From: Epilithonimonas hungarica | Lineage (GTDB): Bacteria; Bacteroidota; Bacteroidia; Flavobacteriales; Weeksellaceae | Assembly (NCBI RefSeq): GCF_900102265.1 | Contig: NZ_FNBH01000005.1 | Location: forward strand, 124,001-188,000 | DNA: 64,000 bases | Direction: 5' to 3' | In this document: positions 17,886-25,575 of the stretch, piece after piece | Layout: each line of letters begins with the position of its first letter | How positions within the stretch are numbered: the stretch's first letter is position 1 | Program-made: the position numbers and the translations under genes | Notes under the pieces: generated by a model | Database searches by the model: none | The model's input: only the letters and a program-made list of their open reading frames with translations | Told to the model about the DNA's origin: nothing

Positions 17886-17959
17886 TCGCAATCAAAAAGT
17901 CTTTTATCTTTCATCTATTATCTTAAAGTCTATATCTTTATCTTTGTAAAAAATCGCAA

Positions 17960-18712
17960 GTGCCGGAAATCTCAATCATCACACCGAGTTACAATTCTTC
18001 AAAATATCTTGATGAAACCATCAGTTCTGTCCTCAATCAAACTTTCCAAGATTGGGAATGGCTGATTACTGATGATTGTTCCACAGACAATTCCGTAGAA
18101 ATTCTTGAAAAACAAAACGACCCAAGAATCAAAGTTTTCAAAGCTGAAAAAAATGGAGGTGCCGGACACGCAAGAAATATTTCGTTGGAGAATGCAACCG
18201 GAAGATTCATAACTTTTCTGGACGCCGACGATTTTTGGGAACCGAATTTCCTCGAAGAAATGGTCAGCTTTATGAAATCTGAAAATGCAGAACTGGCCTA
18301 CTCTACTTATTCCCGCTGCGATGAAAATCTGAATCCGGTTTTAGGCGATTTCGAAGCGGATACGATTGTCAATTTCAACAACCTTTTGAAAACCTGCAGA
18401 TTGTCTTTGTTAGCATCAATGTACGATTCCAAAAGAGTTGGGAAATTTTATTTTCCGGAAGGTACAAAACGAGAAGACCACGTAATGTGGCTGGAACTTT
18501 TGAAGAAAATACCACAGGGAAAACCCTTAAAAAAGACTTTATCAAAATATCGAATGCTTCCCAACAGCGTTTCCCGAAATAAAACGAATATTATGAAGGA
18601 CCAATATTTGGTTTATAAAGATTATATGAAATTTTCGACTCTGAAATCGTTGTATTACACGGCAAATTGGGCATTTAACGGTTTTATTAAATATTCAAAA
18701 ATCTTCAATTAA
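17960..18712 (+). CDS. family 2 glycosyltransferase
   Basis: A 250-residue GT-A glycosyltransferase. The N-terminus EISIITPSYNSSKYL and the ITDDCSTDNSVEIL segment bind the nucleotide sugar, and LDADD (87-91) is the metal-binding DxD motif. There is no membrane anchor. Translation starts at GTG (17960); no in-frame ATG precedes the conserved first strand, and a TATCTTTG -7-like box ends 14 bases upstream. The stop overlaps the next ATG by one base (TAATG), so the two genes are coupled. Substrate unknown; an envelope glycan is likely. Confidence 0.9.
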   Translation: MPEISIITPSYNSSKYLDETISSVLNQTFQDWEWLITDDCSTDNSVEILEKQNDPRIKVFKAEKNGGAGHARNISLENATGRFITFLDADDFWEPNFLEEMVSFMKSENAELAYSTYSRCDENLNPVLGDFEADTIVNFNNLLKTCRLSLLASMYDSKRVGKFYFPEGTKREDHVMWLELLKKIPQGKPLKKTLSKYRMLPNSVSRNKTNIMKDQYLVYKDYMKFSTLKSLYYTANWAFNGFIKYSKIFN

Positions 18713-19338
18713 TGGAATATTCAAAAGAATTCAAACAGGCTTTGAGCGAATTTTCTCCATCAGAAAAAGACAAATTGATTTTCCGATTGTTGAAGAAAGA
18801 TAAATTGCTTTCCAAAAAACTCTATTTTGAATTGATTGACCTTGAAACGGTTGATGACAAACGAGATGCAATGGAAGAAATCATCCGTGAGAAAGTTACA
18901 TTGGCTTCAAAATACATTGCAAATCAAAAATATTTCCTCGTTCTTATCAGAAAAATAAGTGCAGAAATCACAGAACACGTGAAAATCACAACGGATAAAT
19001 TTGGCGATGTTTCCTTGAATTTATTTTTAATTAATGAAATCCTGGAACACAACGAAAAACTTGGAACACAAAGATTTGACAATGTTTACAAACTTTATAT
19101 TTATCTCATTAATAAAATCTTCAAAGCATTGATTTTAACGAAAAAACTGGACGAAGATTACTGGATGGAAATCGATAAATTCCTTGAAAACCTCAATGAA
19201 AAAATAGATGGAAATATTTATTTCCAGAAACTTTGCATCAATAATGGATTGGATTTCAACTGGCTGAAATCTGAGAACATTCCAGAACATTTTGAGTTGA
19301 TTGTGAAAGGAATTAAGAGTGAAGGATTTTCGAGGTAA
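18712..19338 (+). CDS. conserved hypothetical protein coupled to GT2
   Basis: A 208-residue, highly charged, mostly helical soluble protein without signal or membrane segments. I do not recognise a domain. Its start overlaps the stop of the GT2 gene by one base, implying co-translation. The sequence (EFSPSEKDKLIFRLLKKDKLL near the start, DAMEEIIREKVTLASKYIANQKYFLVLIRKIS in the middle) suggests an all-alpha fold. An R4-type repeat follows immediately after its stop. Confidence 0.75.
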   Translation: MEYSKEFKQALSEFSPSEKDKLIFRLLKKDKLLSKKLYFELIDLETVDDKRDAMEEIIREKVTLASKYIANQKYFLVLIRKISAEITEHVKITTDKFGDVSLNLFLINEILEHNEKLGTQRFDNVYKLYIYLINKIFKALILTKKLDEDYWMEIDKFLENLNEKIDGNIYFQKLCINNGLDFNWLKSENIPEHFELIVKGIKSEGFSR

Positions 19339-19343
19339 TCTTT

Positions 19344-19430
19344 TAACCACAAAAGACACCAAGCTTTCCACAAAACACACAATCAAGCATTTAGCGGGCC
19401 TTGTGCAAAAACTTTGTGAACCTTGTGTTT
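19344..19430. repeat. R4 CACAAAG-type repeat
   Basis: AACCACAAAAGACACCAAG at one end and CTTTGTGAACCTTGTGTTT at the other, forming a loose inverted structure between convergent genes. It abuts the waaA stop codon. A related stretch lies at 54773-54922. Confidence 0.6.
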
Positions 19431-20685
19431 AAGACATGATTTTCCTCAAAATAATCTCTGTAGAGTTTGGCTGAGAAGCTACAAAATCACCGGCGTTTTT
19501 CGCCATTTCTTTCAAGTAAGAAACTTCGCCTTCTTCTGTGGTCAAATCTTTTTTCATCATTTCCTCGATGAAAACTGAAGCAGCCACAAAATCATCAAAA
19601 CTTTTTCCGCCTTTTGCTTCAATCAGCGCATCTGCTTCCGGATTTTTCTTGTACTGGTTGCCAAAGATCACAGGAACGCCATAGACCGCTGCCTCCAAGA
19701 TATTGTGTAATCCTGTCGAATGAAAACCGCCACCAACAACTGCCAGATCCGCATAAGAATACAATTTGGAAAGTTTACCGATGCTATCTATGATTAGAGT
19801 TTGAGAGTTTGAGAGTTCAGGGATGTGAGAATTTGTAAGAGAACTGTATAATATAGCGTTCGGAAATAATCTTTGCAAATGTGGGACCCGATGCAGATCG
19901 TGAGGTGCAATTACAATTTTGGTTTCGGGGAGTTTTTTTACAAGAACCTGTGCAATATCCTCTTCCGCCTGCCAGCTGCTTCCCAATATGATCAGTTTTT
20001 GATCAGCCTTGAATTCTTCTATAAATTCCAAATGATTATCTCTTTCGAGAAATTGTTTCACTCTGTCAAATCTTGTGTCTCCTGAAACTGTAGAATTGGC
20101 CAACCCGATTTTTTTTGCCAAAGCTAAAGACTTGATTGTCTGATGAAAAAACCAATCAATGTTTTTCTGCAGTTGTTTTGCAAACCACTTCCCATAATTT
20201 TCAAAAAATACCTGATGTTCATAAAACAGAGCCGAAATCACATAGATTTTTGTTTTGCGATTTTTTAACTCTTCTAAAAGATTATACCAATAATCATATT
20301 TCACAGTGAAGAAAATCTCAGTTTCAAAAGTGGAAACAAACTCTTTCACGTCTTTTTTCCTATCAAAGGGCAAGTAACAAATCGCGTCCGCAATCTGTTT
20401 TCTTTTCTTTACGTTTTCATAACCCGAAGGTGAGAAAAAAGTCACCAAAGTTTTATGTTCTGGGAACTGTTCCTTCAATTTTTCGAGAACAGGCAAACCT
20501 TGTTCGTATTCGCCTAAACTTGCTGCGTGCATCCAAAGTACCTTTTTCCCTTTAATTTTTTCACGAACGATCTTCAAAGATTCTTTTCTTCCTCGCACTC
20601 CTTTTTTTGCTTTTGAATCGAAGAGTGAGAGGACTTTCATCCCGAAACTCATTAAATGAATAGAAAGATTATATAGAGATCTCAT
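19429..20685 (-). CDS. waaA: 3-deoxy-D-manno-octulosonic acid (Kdo) transferase
   Basis: A 418-residue GT30 enzyme that transfers Kdo to lipid A precursor at the inner membrane. An N-terminal amphipathic anchor is followed by HAASLGEYEQG, which holds the catalytic glutamate, and the C-terminal half has the CMP-Kdo-binding ILGSSWQAEED, VIAPHDLHR and GGGFHSTGLHNILEAA. Residues about 280-300 (SSLTNSHIPELSNSQTL) are an unusual insertion whose DNA resembles the GTTTGAGAGTTTGAGAG repeats common in these genomes. The cupin gene lies 3 bases upstream on the same strand, suggesting co-transcription. Confidence 0.95.
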   Translation of the reverse strand: MRSLYNLSIHLMSFGMKVLSLFDSKAKKGVRGRKESLKIVREKIKGKKVLWMHAASLGEYEQGLPVLEKLKEQFPEHKTLVTFFSPSGYENVKKRKQIADAICYLPFDRKKDVKEFVSTFETEIFFTVKYDYWYNLLEELKNRKTKIYVISALFYEHQVFFENYGKWFAKQLQKNIDWFFHQTIKSLALAKKIGLANSTVSGDTRFDRVKQFLERDNHLEFIEEFKADQKLIILGSSWQAEEDIAQVLVKKLPETKIVIAPHDLHRVPHLQRLFPNAILYSSLTNSHIPELSNSQTLIIDSIGKLSKLYSYADLAVVGGGFHSTGLHNILEAAVYGVPVIFGNQYKKNPEADALIEAKGGKSFDDFVAASVFIEEMMKKDLTTEEGEVSYLKEMAKNAGDFVASQPNSTEIILRKIMS

Positions 20686-20688
20686 CTT

Positions 20689-21033
20689 TTATTTTTCTAC
20701 TGCAAATCTATCATTATTTGTTGAAGGATTTGATATGACGAGAAATTCCAAATCGATATCCGACCTGTTTTCTATCAAATGATTTTTATTAGGAGTGATA
20801 TGAAATCCTGAATGTTCTGCGACTTCAAAAGTTGCTCCATCTACTGTAAAAGTTGCTTTTCCTTTCAAAATAAAGAAAAATTGTTGCGCATTTTTATGAA
20901 AATGCAATTGCTCTTTTGAACGAGGCGGCATCGTTTCCAGTTTAATAGAAAGATTCTCTGAGTTCAGCAAAATCCAGCTGTCACAATTTTCACCCCAAAA
21001 ATAATGTTCAGAGTTTTGTTTTGATTTTATCAT
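20689..21033 (-). CDS. small cupin-domain protein
   Basis: A 114-residue single cupin. Motif 1 is visible in PPRSKEQLHFHKNAQQFFFILKGKATF (two His and a Gln in the metal-site positions) and motif 2 in HITPNKNHLIENRSD. Cupins of this size range from isomerases to sugar-binding regulators, so the reaction cannot be assigned. The gene precedes waaA by three bases. A TATATTTG -7 box is on the minus strand at 21051-21058, 18 bases before the ATG. Confidence 0.85.
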   Translation of the reverse strand: MIKSKQNSEHYFWGENCDSWILLNSENLSIKLETMPPRSKEQLHFHKNAQQFFFILKGKATFTVDGATFEVAEHSGFHITPNKNHLIENRSDIDLEFLVISNPSTNNDRFAVEK

Positions 21034-21100
21034 CTTTGACTTTTCTATTACAAATATAATTGAGACTTTTAGAAAACAGAACTTTTCAATTCAAATCAGA

Positions 21101-21149
21101 CACTTCGATGGAGTTTATGTTGAGCGAAGTCGAAATGCTCTGTGTGACA
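21101..21149. repeat. R2 REP-like unit pair
   Basis: CACTTCGATGGAG faces TGTTGAGCGAAGTCGAAATG, ending GTGTGACA. It is a degenerate inverted doublet of the R2 motif. Confidence 0.6.
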
Positions 21150-21180
21150 GCTCTAATACTAAGCATAATATTTCAACATT

Positions 21181-21209
21181 GTTAGTCTGAGCGGAGTCGA
21201 AGACTTTTG
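21181..21209 (+). repeat. R2 REP-like unit
   Basis: GTTAGTCTGAGCGGAGTCGA then AGACTTTTG, close to the copies at 42369, 53703 and 57773. Confidence 0.75.
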
Positions 21210-21260
21210 TTTAATGTTTTCATATCTTTCCTAATAACAAATGCTATTATGATGCTGAAT

Positions 21261-21402
21261 CCGCAGCCCGACTTGAGCGGAAATCCTTTTTTGCGCGTAA
21301 TCCAGTTCTATGATTGTGAAAACTTCTGCAAAAAAGATTGACTTCGTCGAACCACTTCGTTAGGTTTGGGAGCGGAAGGCGGAAATAGCTGCCCAAATTA
21401 TT
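21261..21402. repeat. R1 composite palindromic repeat, copy B
   Basis: Left block GCAGCCCGACTTGAGCGGAA, right block GGGAGCGGAAGGCGGA then AATAGCTGCCCA; both are near-identical to copy C at 43543. The inner part carries CCTTTTTTGC and GCAAAAAAG. A 32-base insertion (21336-21367) is shared with about 57828-57860. Confidence 0.8.
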
Positions 21403-21448
21403 AGAATAAATGGAAAGTGAAAAATTAACACAAAAAAGTTTTTAAATA

Positions 21449-21479
21449 TTTGCCACTCAAAATAAAATCTCTATATTTG
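21449..21479 (+). promoter_or_regulatory. promoter of rpmH
   Basis: TTTG at 21449-21452, exactly 19 bases, then TATATTTG at 21472-21479: a perfect Bacteroidota vegetative promoter. Confidence 0.85.
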
Positions 21480-21523
21480 CAGTCTGAAAATAAAAAGATA
21501 ATTACGAACTAAATATATTAGTG

Positions 21524-21682
21524 ATGAGTAAAAGAACATTCCAACCATCTGAAAGAAAAAGAAGAAACAAACACGGTTTCCGTGAAAGAATGTCTACACC
21601 GAACGGAAGAAGAGTGTTGGCAGCTAGAAGAGCGAAAGGCAGAAAGAGTTTAACTGTTAGTGCATCTCGCGCTAAGAGATAA
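21524..21682 (+). CDS. rpmH: 50S ribosomal protein L34
   Basis: A 52-residue, very basic protein of the large ribosomal subunit. [19 protein letters not shown] is the L34 signature, followed by [20 protein letters not shown]. It stands alone here; in many bacteria it precedes rnpA, which is not present. A perfect promoter lies 45 bases upstream and a strong terminator follows. It is followed by ftsE on the same strand. Confidence 0.98.
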   Translation: MSKRTFQPSERKRRNKHGFRERMSTPNGRRVLAARRAKGRKSLTVSASRAKR

Positions 21683-21702
21683 TTTTCTTTAATTATCATA
21701 TA

Positions 21703-21737
21703 CAAAAAATGCTTGAATGATTTTCAAGCATTTTTTG
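21703..21737 (+). terminator. terminator of rpmH
   Basis: CAAAAAATGCTTGAA pairs with TTCAAGCATTTTTTG around a 5-base loop. Confidence 0.9.
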
Positions 21738-21819
21738 TTGTTAAAATTTGCCAAAAGTAAAAGCGGAAAAATAAGTTTTTGCTATTTTTGAACTTCACAA
21801 ACTTTCAATTTCCGAAATT

Positions 21820-22530
21820 ATGCCGCATAGAAATGACCCAGGTATCGATATTATAGATTTGAGCAGCGCCAAAATTGTTCAGAAAAACTTTACTGTTCTT
21901 AATAATGTAGACCTTCATATCAAGAAAGGAAAATTCTGTTATCTGATCGGGAAAACAGGCTCGGGAAAAAGTTCACTTTTGAAAGTTCTTTACGGACAAC
22001 TTCCTTTACAGGGCGGAAGCGGACAAGTTGCAGGCTTTGATCTGAAAAAACTGAAGCAATCTGATGTTCCTAACCTGAGAAGAAAATTAGGAATCGTTTT
22101 CCAGGATTTCCAATTGTTATCTGATAGAAATATTGAGAAGAATCTTCTTTTCGTTCTGCAGGCAACAGGCTGGAAAGACAAACATAAAATGGAAACGAGA
22201 ATCGATGAAGTTTTGTCAAGCGTTGGAATGAAAACCAAAAAGCACAAAATGCCGCATCAACTTTCCGGAGGAGAACAACAACGTGCTGCAATTGCAAGAG
22301 CGCTTCTGAATCACCCTGAATTGATCCTTGCCGATGAGCCAACGGGAAATCTCGACCCGGAAACGTCTAACGATATTATGACGCTTTTGAAAAACCTTGC
22401 GGAGGAAAACCATTGCGCTGTTGTAATGGCGACACACGATTATCATATGATCCAGAATTATCCTGGCGAAGCTATCAGATGTGAAAATGGCGAAGTTTCT
22501 GTTTTGGATACTGCGGAACTTTTTGAGTGA
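21820..22530 (+). CDS. ftsE: cell-division ABC ATPase FtsE
   Basis: A 236-residue ABC ATPase. Walker A is GKTGSGKS (44-51), the signature LSGGE is at 148-152 and Walker B is LILADEP (168-174) with the catalytic glutamate present. The GNLDPETS D-loop and the overall size fit FtsE, which with FtsX links the divisome to peptidoglycan hydrolases. FtsX is not adjacent, a common split in Bacteroidota. A LolD/MacB-type ATPase cannot be fully excluded. A TATTTTTG -7 box lies at 21783-21790. Confidence 0.85.
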   Translation: MPHRNDPGIDIIDLSSAKIVQKNFTVLNNVDLHIKKGKFCYLIGKTGSGKSSLLKVLYGQLPLQGGSGQVAGFDLKKLKQSDVPNLRRKLGIVFQDFQLLSDRNIEKNLLFVLQATGWKDKHKMETRIDEVLSSVGMKTKKHKMPHQLSGGEQQRAAIARALLNHPELILADEPTGNLDPETSNDIMTLLKNLAEENHCAVVMATHDYHMIQNYPGEAIRCENGEVSVLDTAELFE

Positions 22531-22595
22531 AAATCAGAAGTTAGAGATTAGAATTTATATGTTAGATTTCAAATTCTAATGTTTTTAAAATATAG

Positions 22596-22627
22596 GACCT
22601 CTCTGAAAATTTCAGAGAGGTTTTTTG
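22596..22627. terminator. shared terminator of ftsE and trmN6
   Basis: ACCTCTCTGAAA pairs with TTTCAGAGAGGT (22597-22621), followed by TTTTTT. The TGA stop of the minus-strand gene (22614-22612) lies inside the hairpin. Confidence 0.85.
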
Positions 22628-23316
22628 TTGAATAAATGGAAATCTTTTGTAAGCTCCAGATATTCATCCGAATAAACTCTTGGAGACTTTTCTATGACGA
22701 AGTTTTCTACTTTTATCTCTGACTTTTTTAAAGAATATTCCAAAACTACTCTTTTTGGCTCAGCGGTTTTGATTCCTTTGATGATAACTTTTCTTTGAAG
22801 GAATAAATTATTCTCTGAACAAATTTGGGCGAATTCTTTTTCAGAATCAATTGGAATAATAACAGAAAACAAACCTTTATCATAAAGTAATTGCGAAGCT
22901 TTTCGAATTAGATCAAAGAAATCCAATTCCAATCTTTGCCTTGCCAAAATATCTTTCCCAGAACTATTAATTTCAAAATAAGGCGGATTTGAAATGATCA
23001 AATCAAACTTTTCATCAGTCCAAAAATCTTTAAAATCCTTAAGCTGGCTTTTAATTCTATCTGAAAAAATTGAGTTAGAGAAATTATATTGTGAAATGTT
23101 GACTGCTTCCGAATTAATATCAATTGCTAAAATATTGACGTTTCGATTTCTTTGTGCCAACATCAAAGAAATAATCCCTGTTCCAGTTCCAACCTCAAGG
23201 ATTTGTTTTGCATTAGCAACGGTCGACAAAGCTCCCAACAGAACTGCATCTGTTCCTACTCGGAAAACATCAGAACTTTGATCGATATCAAATTGTTGAA
23301 ATCGGAAAGGCTTCAT
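22612..23316 (-). CDS. trmN6: tRNA1(Val) (adenine37-N6)-methyltransferase
   Basis: A 234-residue SAM methyltransferase of the TrmN6/YfiC type. The SAM loop is EVGTGTG (41-47), the acidic residue is in LAIDINSEAV, and NPPY (110-113) marks an N6-adenine methyltransferase. The N-terminus MKPFRFQQFDI...VFRVGTDAVLLGAL is diagnostic. It modifies A37 next to the anticodon of tRNA-Val. Its ATG directly follows the stop of the histidine-kinase gene with no gap, so ribE, the kinase and trmN6 probably form one transcript. Confidence 0.92.
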   Translation of the reverse strand: MKPFRFQQFDIDQSSDVFRVGTDAVLLGALSTVANAKQILEVGTGTGIISLMLAQRNRNVNILAIDINSEAVNISQYNFSNSIFSDRIKSQLKDFKDFWTDEKFDLIISNPPYFEINSSGKDILARQRLELDFFDLIRKASQLLYDKGLFSVIIPIDSEKEFAQICSENNLFLQRKVIIKGIKTAEPKRVVLEYSLKKSEIKVENFVIEKSPRVYSDEYLELTKDFHLFNKKPL

Positions 23317-24771
23317 TTATAAATTAGACGGCATTGAGATGGTGAAAGTTGCGCCTTTATCAACTTCTGAAACCACAGTTATCGTTCCGTTGTAATCTTC
23401 CACCATTCGTTTTACCATTGTTAATCCGATTCCCATTCCACTATTTTTTGAAGTGAAATTCGGGTCAAATATTTTATTGATTTTATCATCAGAAATCCCC
23501 ACTCCATTATCCTGAACAGTTATTCGGATTCGTTTTTCAATTTTTTCCAAATCAACATTGATAACAGATCTCCTGTCATCAGCTTTTGCCTGACTTGCAT
23601 TCGTCACAAGATTGGTAATGATTCTCGCCATATAATCTTTATCGATCTTCATCATTATATTATCGTGATTGGCGTGTACAAAGATATTTTCATCACTGAA
23701 AATCGTCAGCACATTTTTGATTTCTTTATTCAGGGAGATTTCTTCATCGTTCTTCTTGGGTAATTGCGCAAATTCGGAAAAAGCACTCGCTACTCTACTG
23801 ATGACATCGATCTGACCAATCACAACCTCGCTAAGGTTTTTAACTTTCGCAGTGATATTTGGGTCATTCGGGTCAAATTTTCTTTCAAAATTCTGCATCA
23901 TCAGCTTCATTGGTGTGAGCGGATTTTTAACTTCGTGCGCCACTTGTTTTGCCATCTCCTGCCAAGCCGATTGTTTCTCGATATAGCTTAGGCGTTCCCT
24001 TTGGTCTGCTATCTCGGAAATCATTTTATTATAAGCTTTCACCAAGGCATTGAGCTCATCATTCTTATAATATTTGATAGGCTGAAGATTTTTATCAAAT
24101 AAGTTGATTCGGCTGATCATTGATGTAAAACGTGTAATCGCTTTCGTCAAATTATTCGAAATGATCCAGCTTAACCAAATACTGAACAAAACGATCAAAA
24201 GATTAATCCCAATGATGTAGGCAAAATAATGTTTGAAAACCATCATATAGGCACTCTCATTGTGATAATACGGAAAATAAACATAAGCGATATTTTCCAG
24301 CATATTGTTTTTCAGAACCATATAGGAAGAAACAATGGTAGCCTCTAATTTTTCATCATAAGACTTGTCATCGTATTGCTTCCCGTTTTTCTTGATTGCC
24401 GTTATAACATCCGCAGGCATTTTTTTCTGAGCAACAAGATTCGGCTCTTTATTAGAAAGGAGATAATTTCCGTTCAGGTCATAGATGATAATATCGTGTT
24501 TGTTGATATCTGCAATCTCGTAGATTTTGTTTTCGAGAACCGTGGGAATATCTTTGGTCTCGACCTGGACATGACTGAGTGCATAATCCAAAGAAGACAT
24601 CAGCGCTTCGGATTTGTTCTGCATATCCGTTTTGCTCTGCTTCTTGGCATTGTCGCGCAAAATCACAAATGACAAAACTGCCGAAGTAAGAATACTAAGG
24701 AAGCAAATCGCCAAAAACCCAACAAAAACCCTGTTTCTTAACCGGTAACCTTTATAATCACTAAATGACAT
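23317..24771 (-). CDS. sensor histidine kinase (orphan)
   Basis: A 484-residue membrane kinase. The first membrane helix is at about 16-38, an extracytoplasmic sensor at 40-180 and the second helix at 182-205. A HAMP linker follows, then a HisKA domain with phospho-accepting H279 (AHEVKNPLTPMK). The ATPase domain has its N box (NLVTNASQAKADD), G1 (DNGVGIS) and G2 (GMGIGLTMVKRMV). The NtrY-like H box is typical of many Bacteroidota kinases. No response regulator is nearby. Its ATG overlaps the ribE stop by 11 bases. Confidence 0.93.
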   Translation of the reverse strand: MSFSDYKGYRLRNRVFVGFLAICFLSILTSAVLSFVILRDNAKKQSKTDMQNKSEALMSSLDYALSHVQVETKDIPTVLENKIYEIADINKHDIIIYDLNGNYLLSNKEPNLVAQKKMPADVITAIKKNGKQYDDKSYDEKLEATIVSSYMVLKNNMLENIAYVYFPYYHNESAYMMVFKHYFAYIIGINLLIVLFSIWLSWIISNNLTKAITRFTSMISRINLFDKNLQPIKYYKNDELNALVKAYNKMISEIADQRERLSYIEKQSAWQEMAKQVAHEVKNPLTPMKLMMQNFERKFDPNDPNITAKVKNLSEVVIGQIDVISRVASAFSEFAQLPKKNDEEISLNKEIKNVLTIFSDENIFVHANHDNIMMKIDKDYMARIITNLVTNASQAKADDRRSVINVDLEKIEKRIRITVQDNGVGISDDKINKIFDPNFTSKNSGMGIGLTMVKRMVEDYNGTITVVSEVDKGATFTISMPSNL

Positions 24772-25357
24772 TTTGTTTTTTCAAAAGTTTCGCAACATAC
24801 TTGCCGATAATATCGAATTCCAGATTCACGACATCACCTTTTTTCAGATGCTTCATATTCGTAAACTCCCAAGTGTAGGGAATTATTGCCACAGAAAACT
24901 GATTTTTTCCACTTTCTGCAACAGTCAGGCTCGTTCCGTTTACCGTAATCGAGCCCTGCGGAACTGTCGTATATTCTACAGACTCTTCGTAATTAATTGT
25001 AATAAAATAACTTCCGTTCTGGTCTTCTATACTTTCCACAGTTCCTGTTTTATCCACGTGTCCTTGAACAACGTGACCATCCAATCTACCTTCGAATTTC
25101 AAACAGCGTTCCAAATTCACTTCCGTTCCAACATCCCAGAATCCAAGATTGGTTTTTTCCAGCGTTTCATTGATGGCAGTTACCTTATAAGTATCATTAT
25201 TAATTTCAACAACAGTAAGGCAACAACCGTTGTGGGCAAGGCTTTGGTCGATTTTCAATTCGTGGGTGAAAGGACAACTTAGTACAAAATCGATATTACT
25301 TTCGTTTTTGTCAATTTTCTCAACTTTTCCGGTCGCTTCTATTATTCCTGTGAACAT
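24761..25357 (-). CDS. ribE: riboflavin synthase, alpha subunit
   Basis: A 198-residue protein made of two similar lumazine-binding barrels. The N-terminal MFTGIIEATGKV, LAHNGCCLTV and GRLDGHVVQGHVD are family signatures. The second half repeats GSITVNGTSLTV. It dismutates two dimethyl-ribityllumazine molecules into riboflavin. It begins a three-gene minus-strand unit (ribE, kinase, trmN6). No FMN riboswitch motif was recognised upstream; that gap holds an R1 repeat instead. Confidence 0.96.
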   Translation of the reverse strand: MFTGIIEATGKVEKIDKNESNIDFVLSCPFTHELKIDQSLAHNGCCLTVVEINNDTYKVTAINETLEKTNLGFWDVGTEVNLERCLKFEGRLDGHVVQGHVDKTGTVESIEDQNGSYFITINYEESVEYTTVPQGSITVNGTSLTVAESGKNQFSVAIIPYTWEFTNMKHLKKGDVVNLEFDIIGKYVAKLLKKQNVI

Positions 25358-25380
25358 TTGTTTTGTGATTTAATATTTTT

Positions 25381-25463
25381 TTAGGAGCCTAATCCCGCTT
25401 TCCACCATATCTTTTTCTTTTTTAGCAAAAAAAGAAAAAAGATGCCGTTTCAATCGGGGCTAT
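25381..25463. repeat. R1 composite palindromic repeat, copy D
   Basis: AGGAGCCTAATCCCGCTTTC, then CTTTTTCTTTTTTAGC facing AAAAAAAGAAAAAAG, ending GATGCCGTTTCAATCGGGGC. It lies between the divergent ribE and pdxA genes. Confidence 0.7.
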
Positions 25464-25575
25464 TTACTTTGCATTTTAAAATCATTTATAATAATATTAA
25501 GCAAAGAATGGTTAAAAAACTAACCTAAAAAAACGTAATTTTGTAAAATTCATTTTAAACGTCAAAGATAAGCAA

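Larger units (their letters stand above)
17516..17959. other. 444-base intergenic region rich in repeats
   Basis: Between the divergent leuS and GT2 genes. It holds the leuS promoter (17559-17588), an R1 composite palindrome (17631-17730), a perfect 21-bp inverted repeat (17765-17820), one R2 unit (17857-17885) and a TATCTTTG -7-like box at 17939-17946 serving the GT2 gene. A 66-codon open frame here is only the repeat read through. Confidence 0.8.
21034..21523. other. 490-base intergenic region with repeats and the rpmH promoter
   Basis: Between the divergent cupin and rpmH genes. It contains R2 units at 21101-21149 and 21181-21209, R1 copy B (21261-21402) with an embedded R2-like insertion (21336-21367), and the rpmH promoter. 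No gene was seen. Confidence 0.8.

Noticed and set aside
21502-21705. 67-codon open frame opposite rpmH
   Set aside because: rpmH is certain here; the reverse frame is a by-product.
24773-25282. 169-codon open frame opposite ribE
   Set aside because: Antisense shadow of riboflavin synthase; no family resemblance.
25358-25575. FMN riboswitch upstream of ribE
   Set aside because: No conserved RFN core sequence was found; the structured element there is an R1 repeat shared with unrelated loci.
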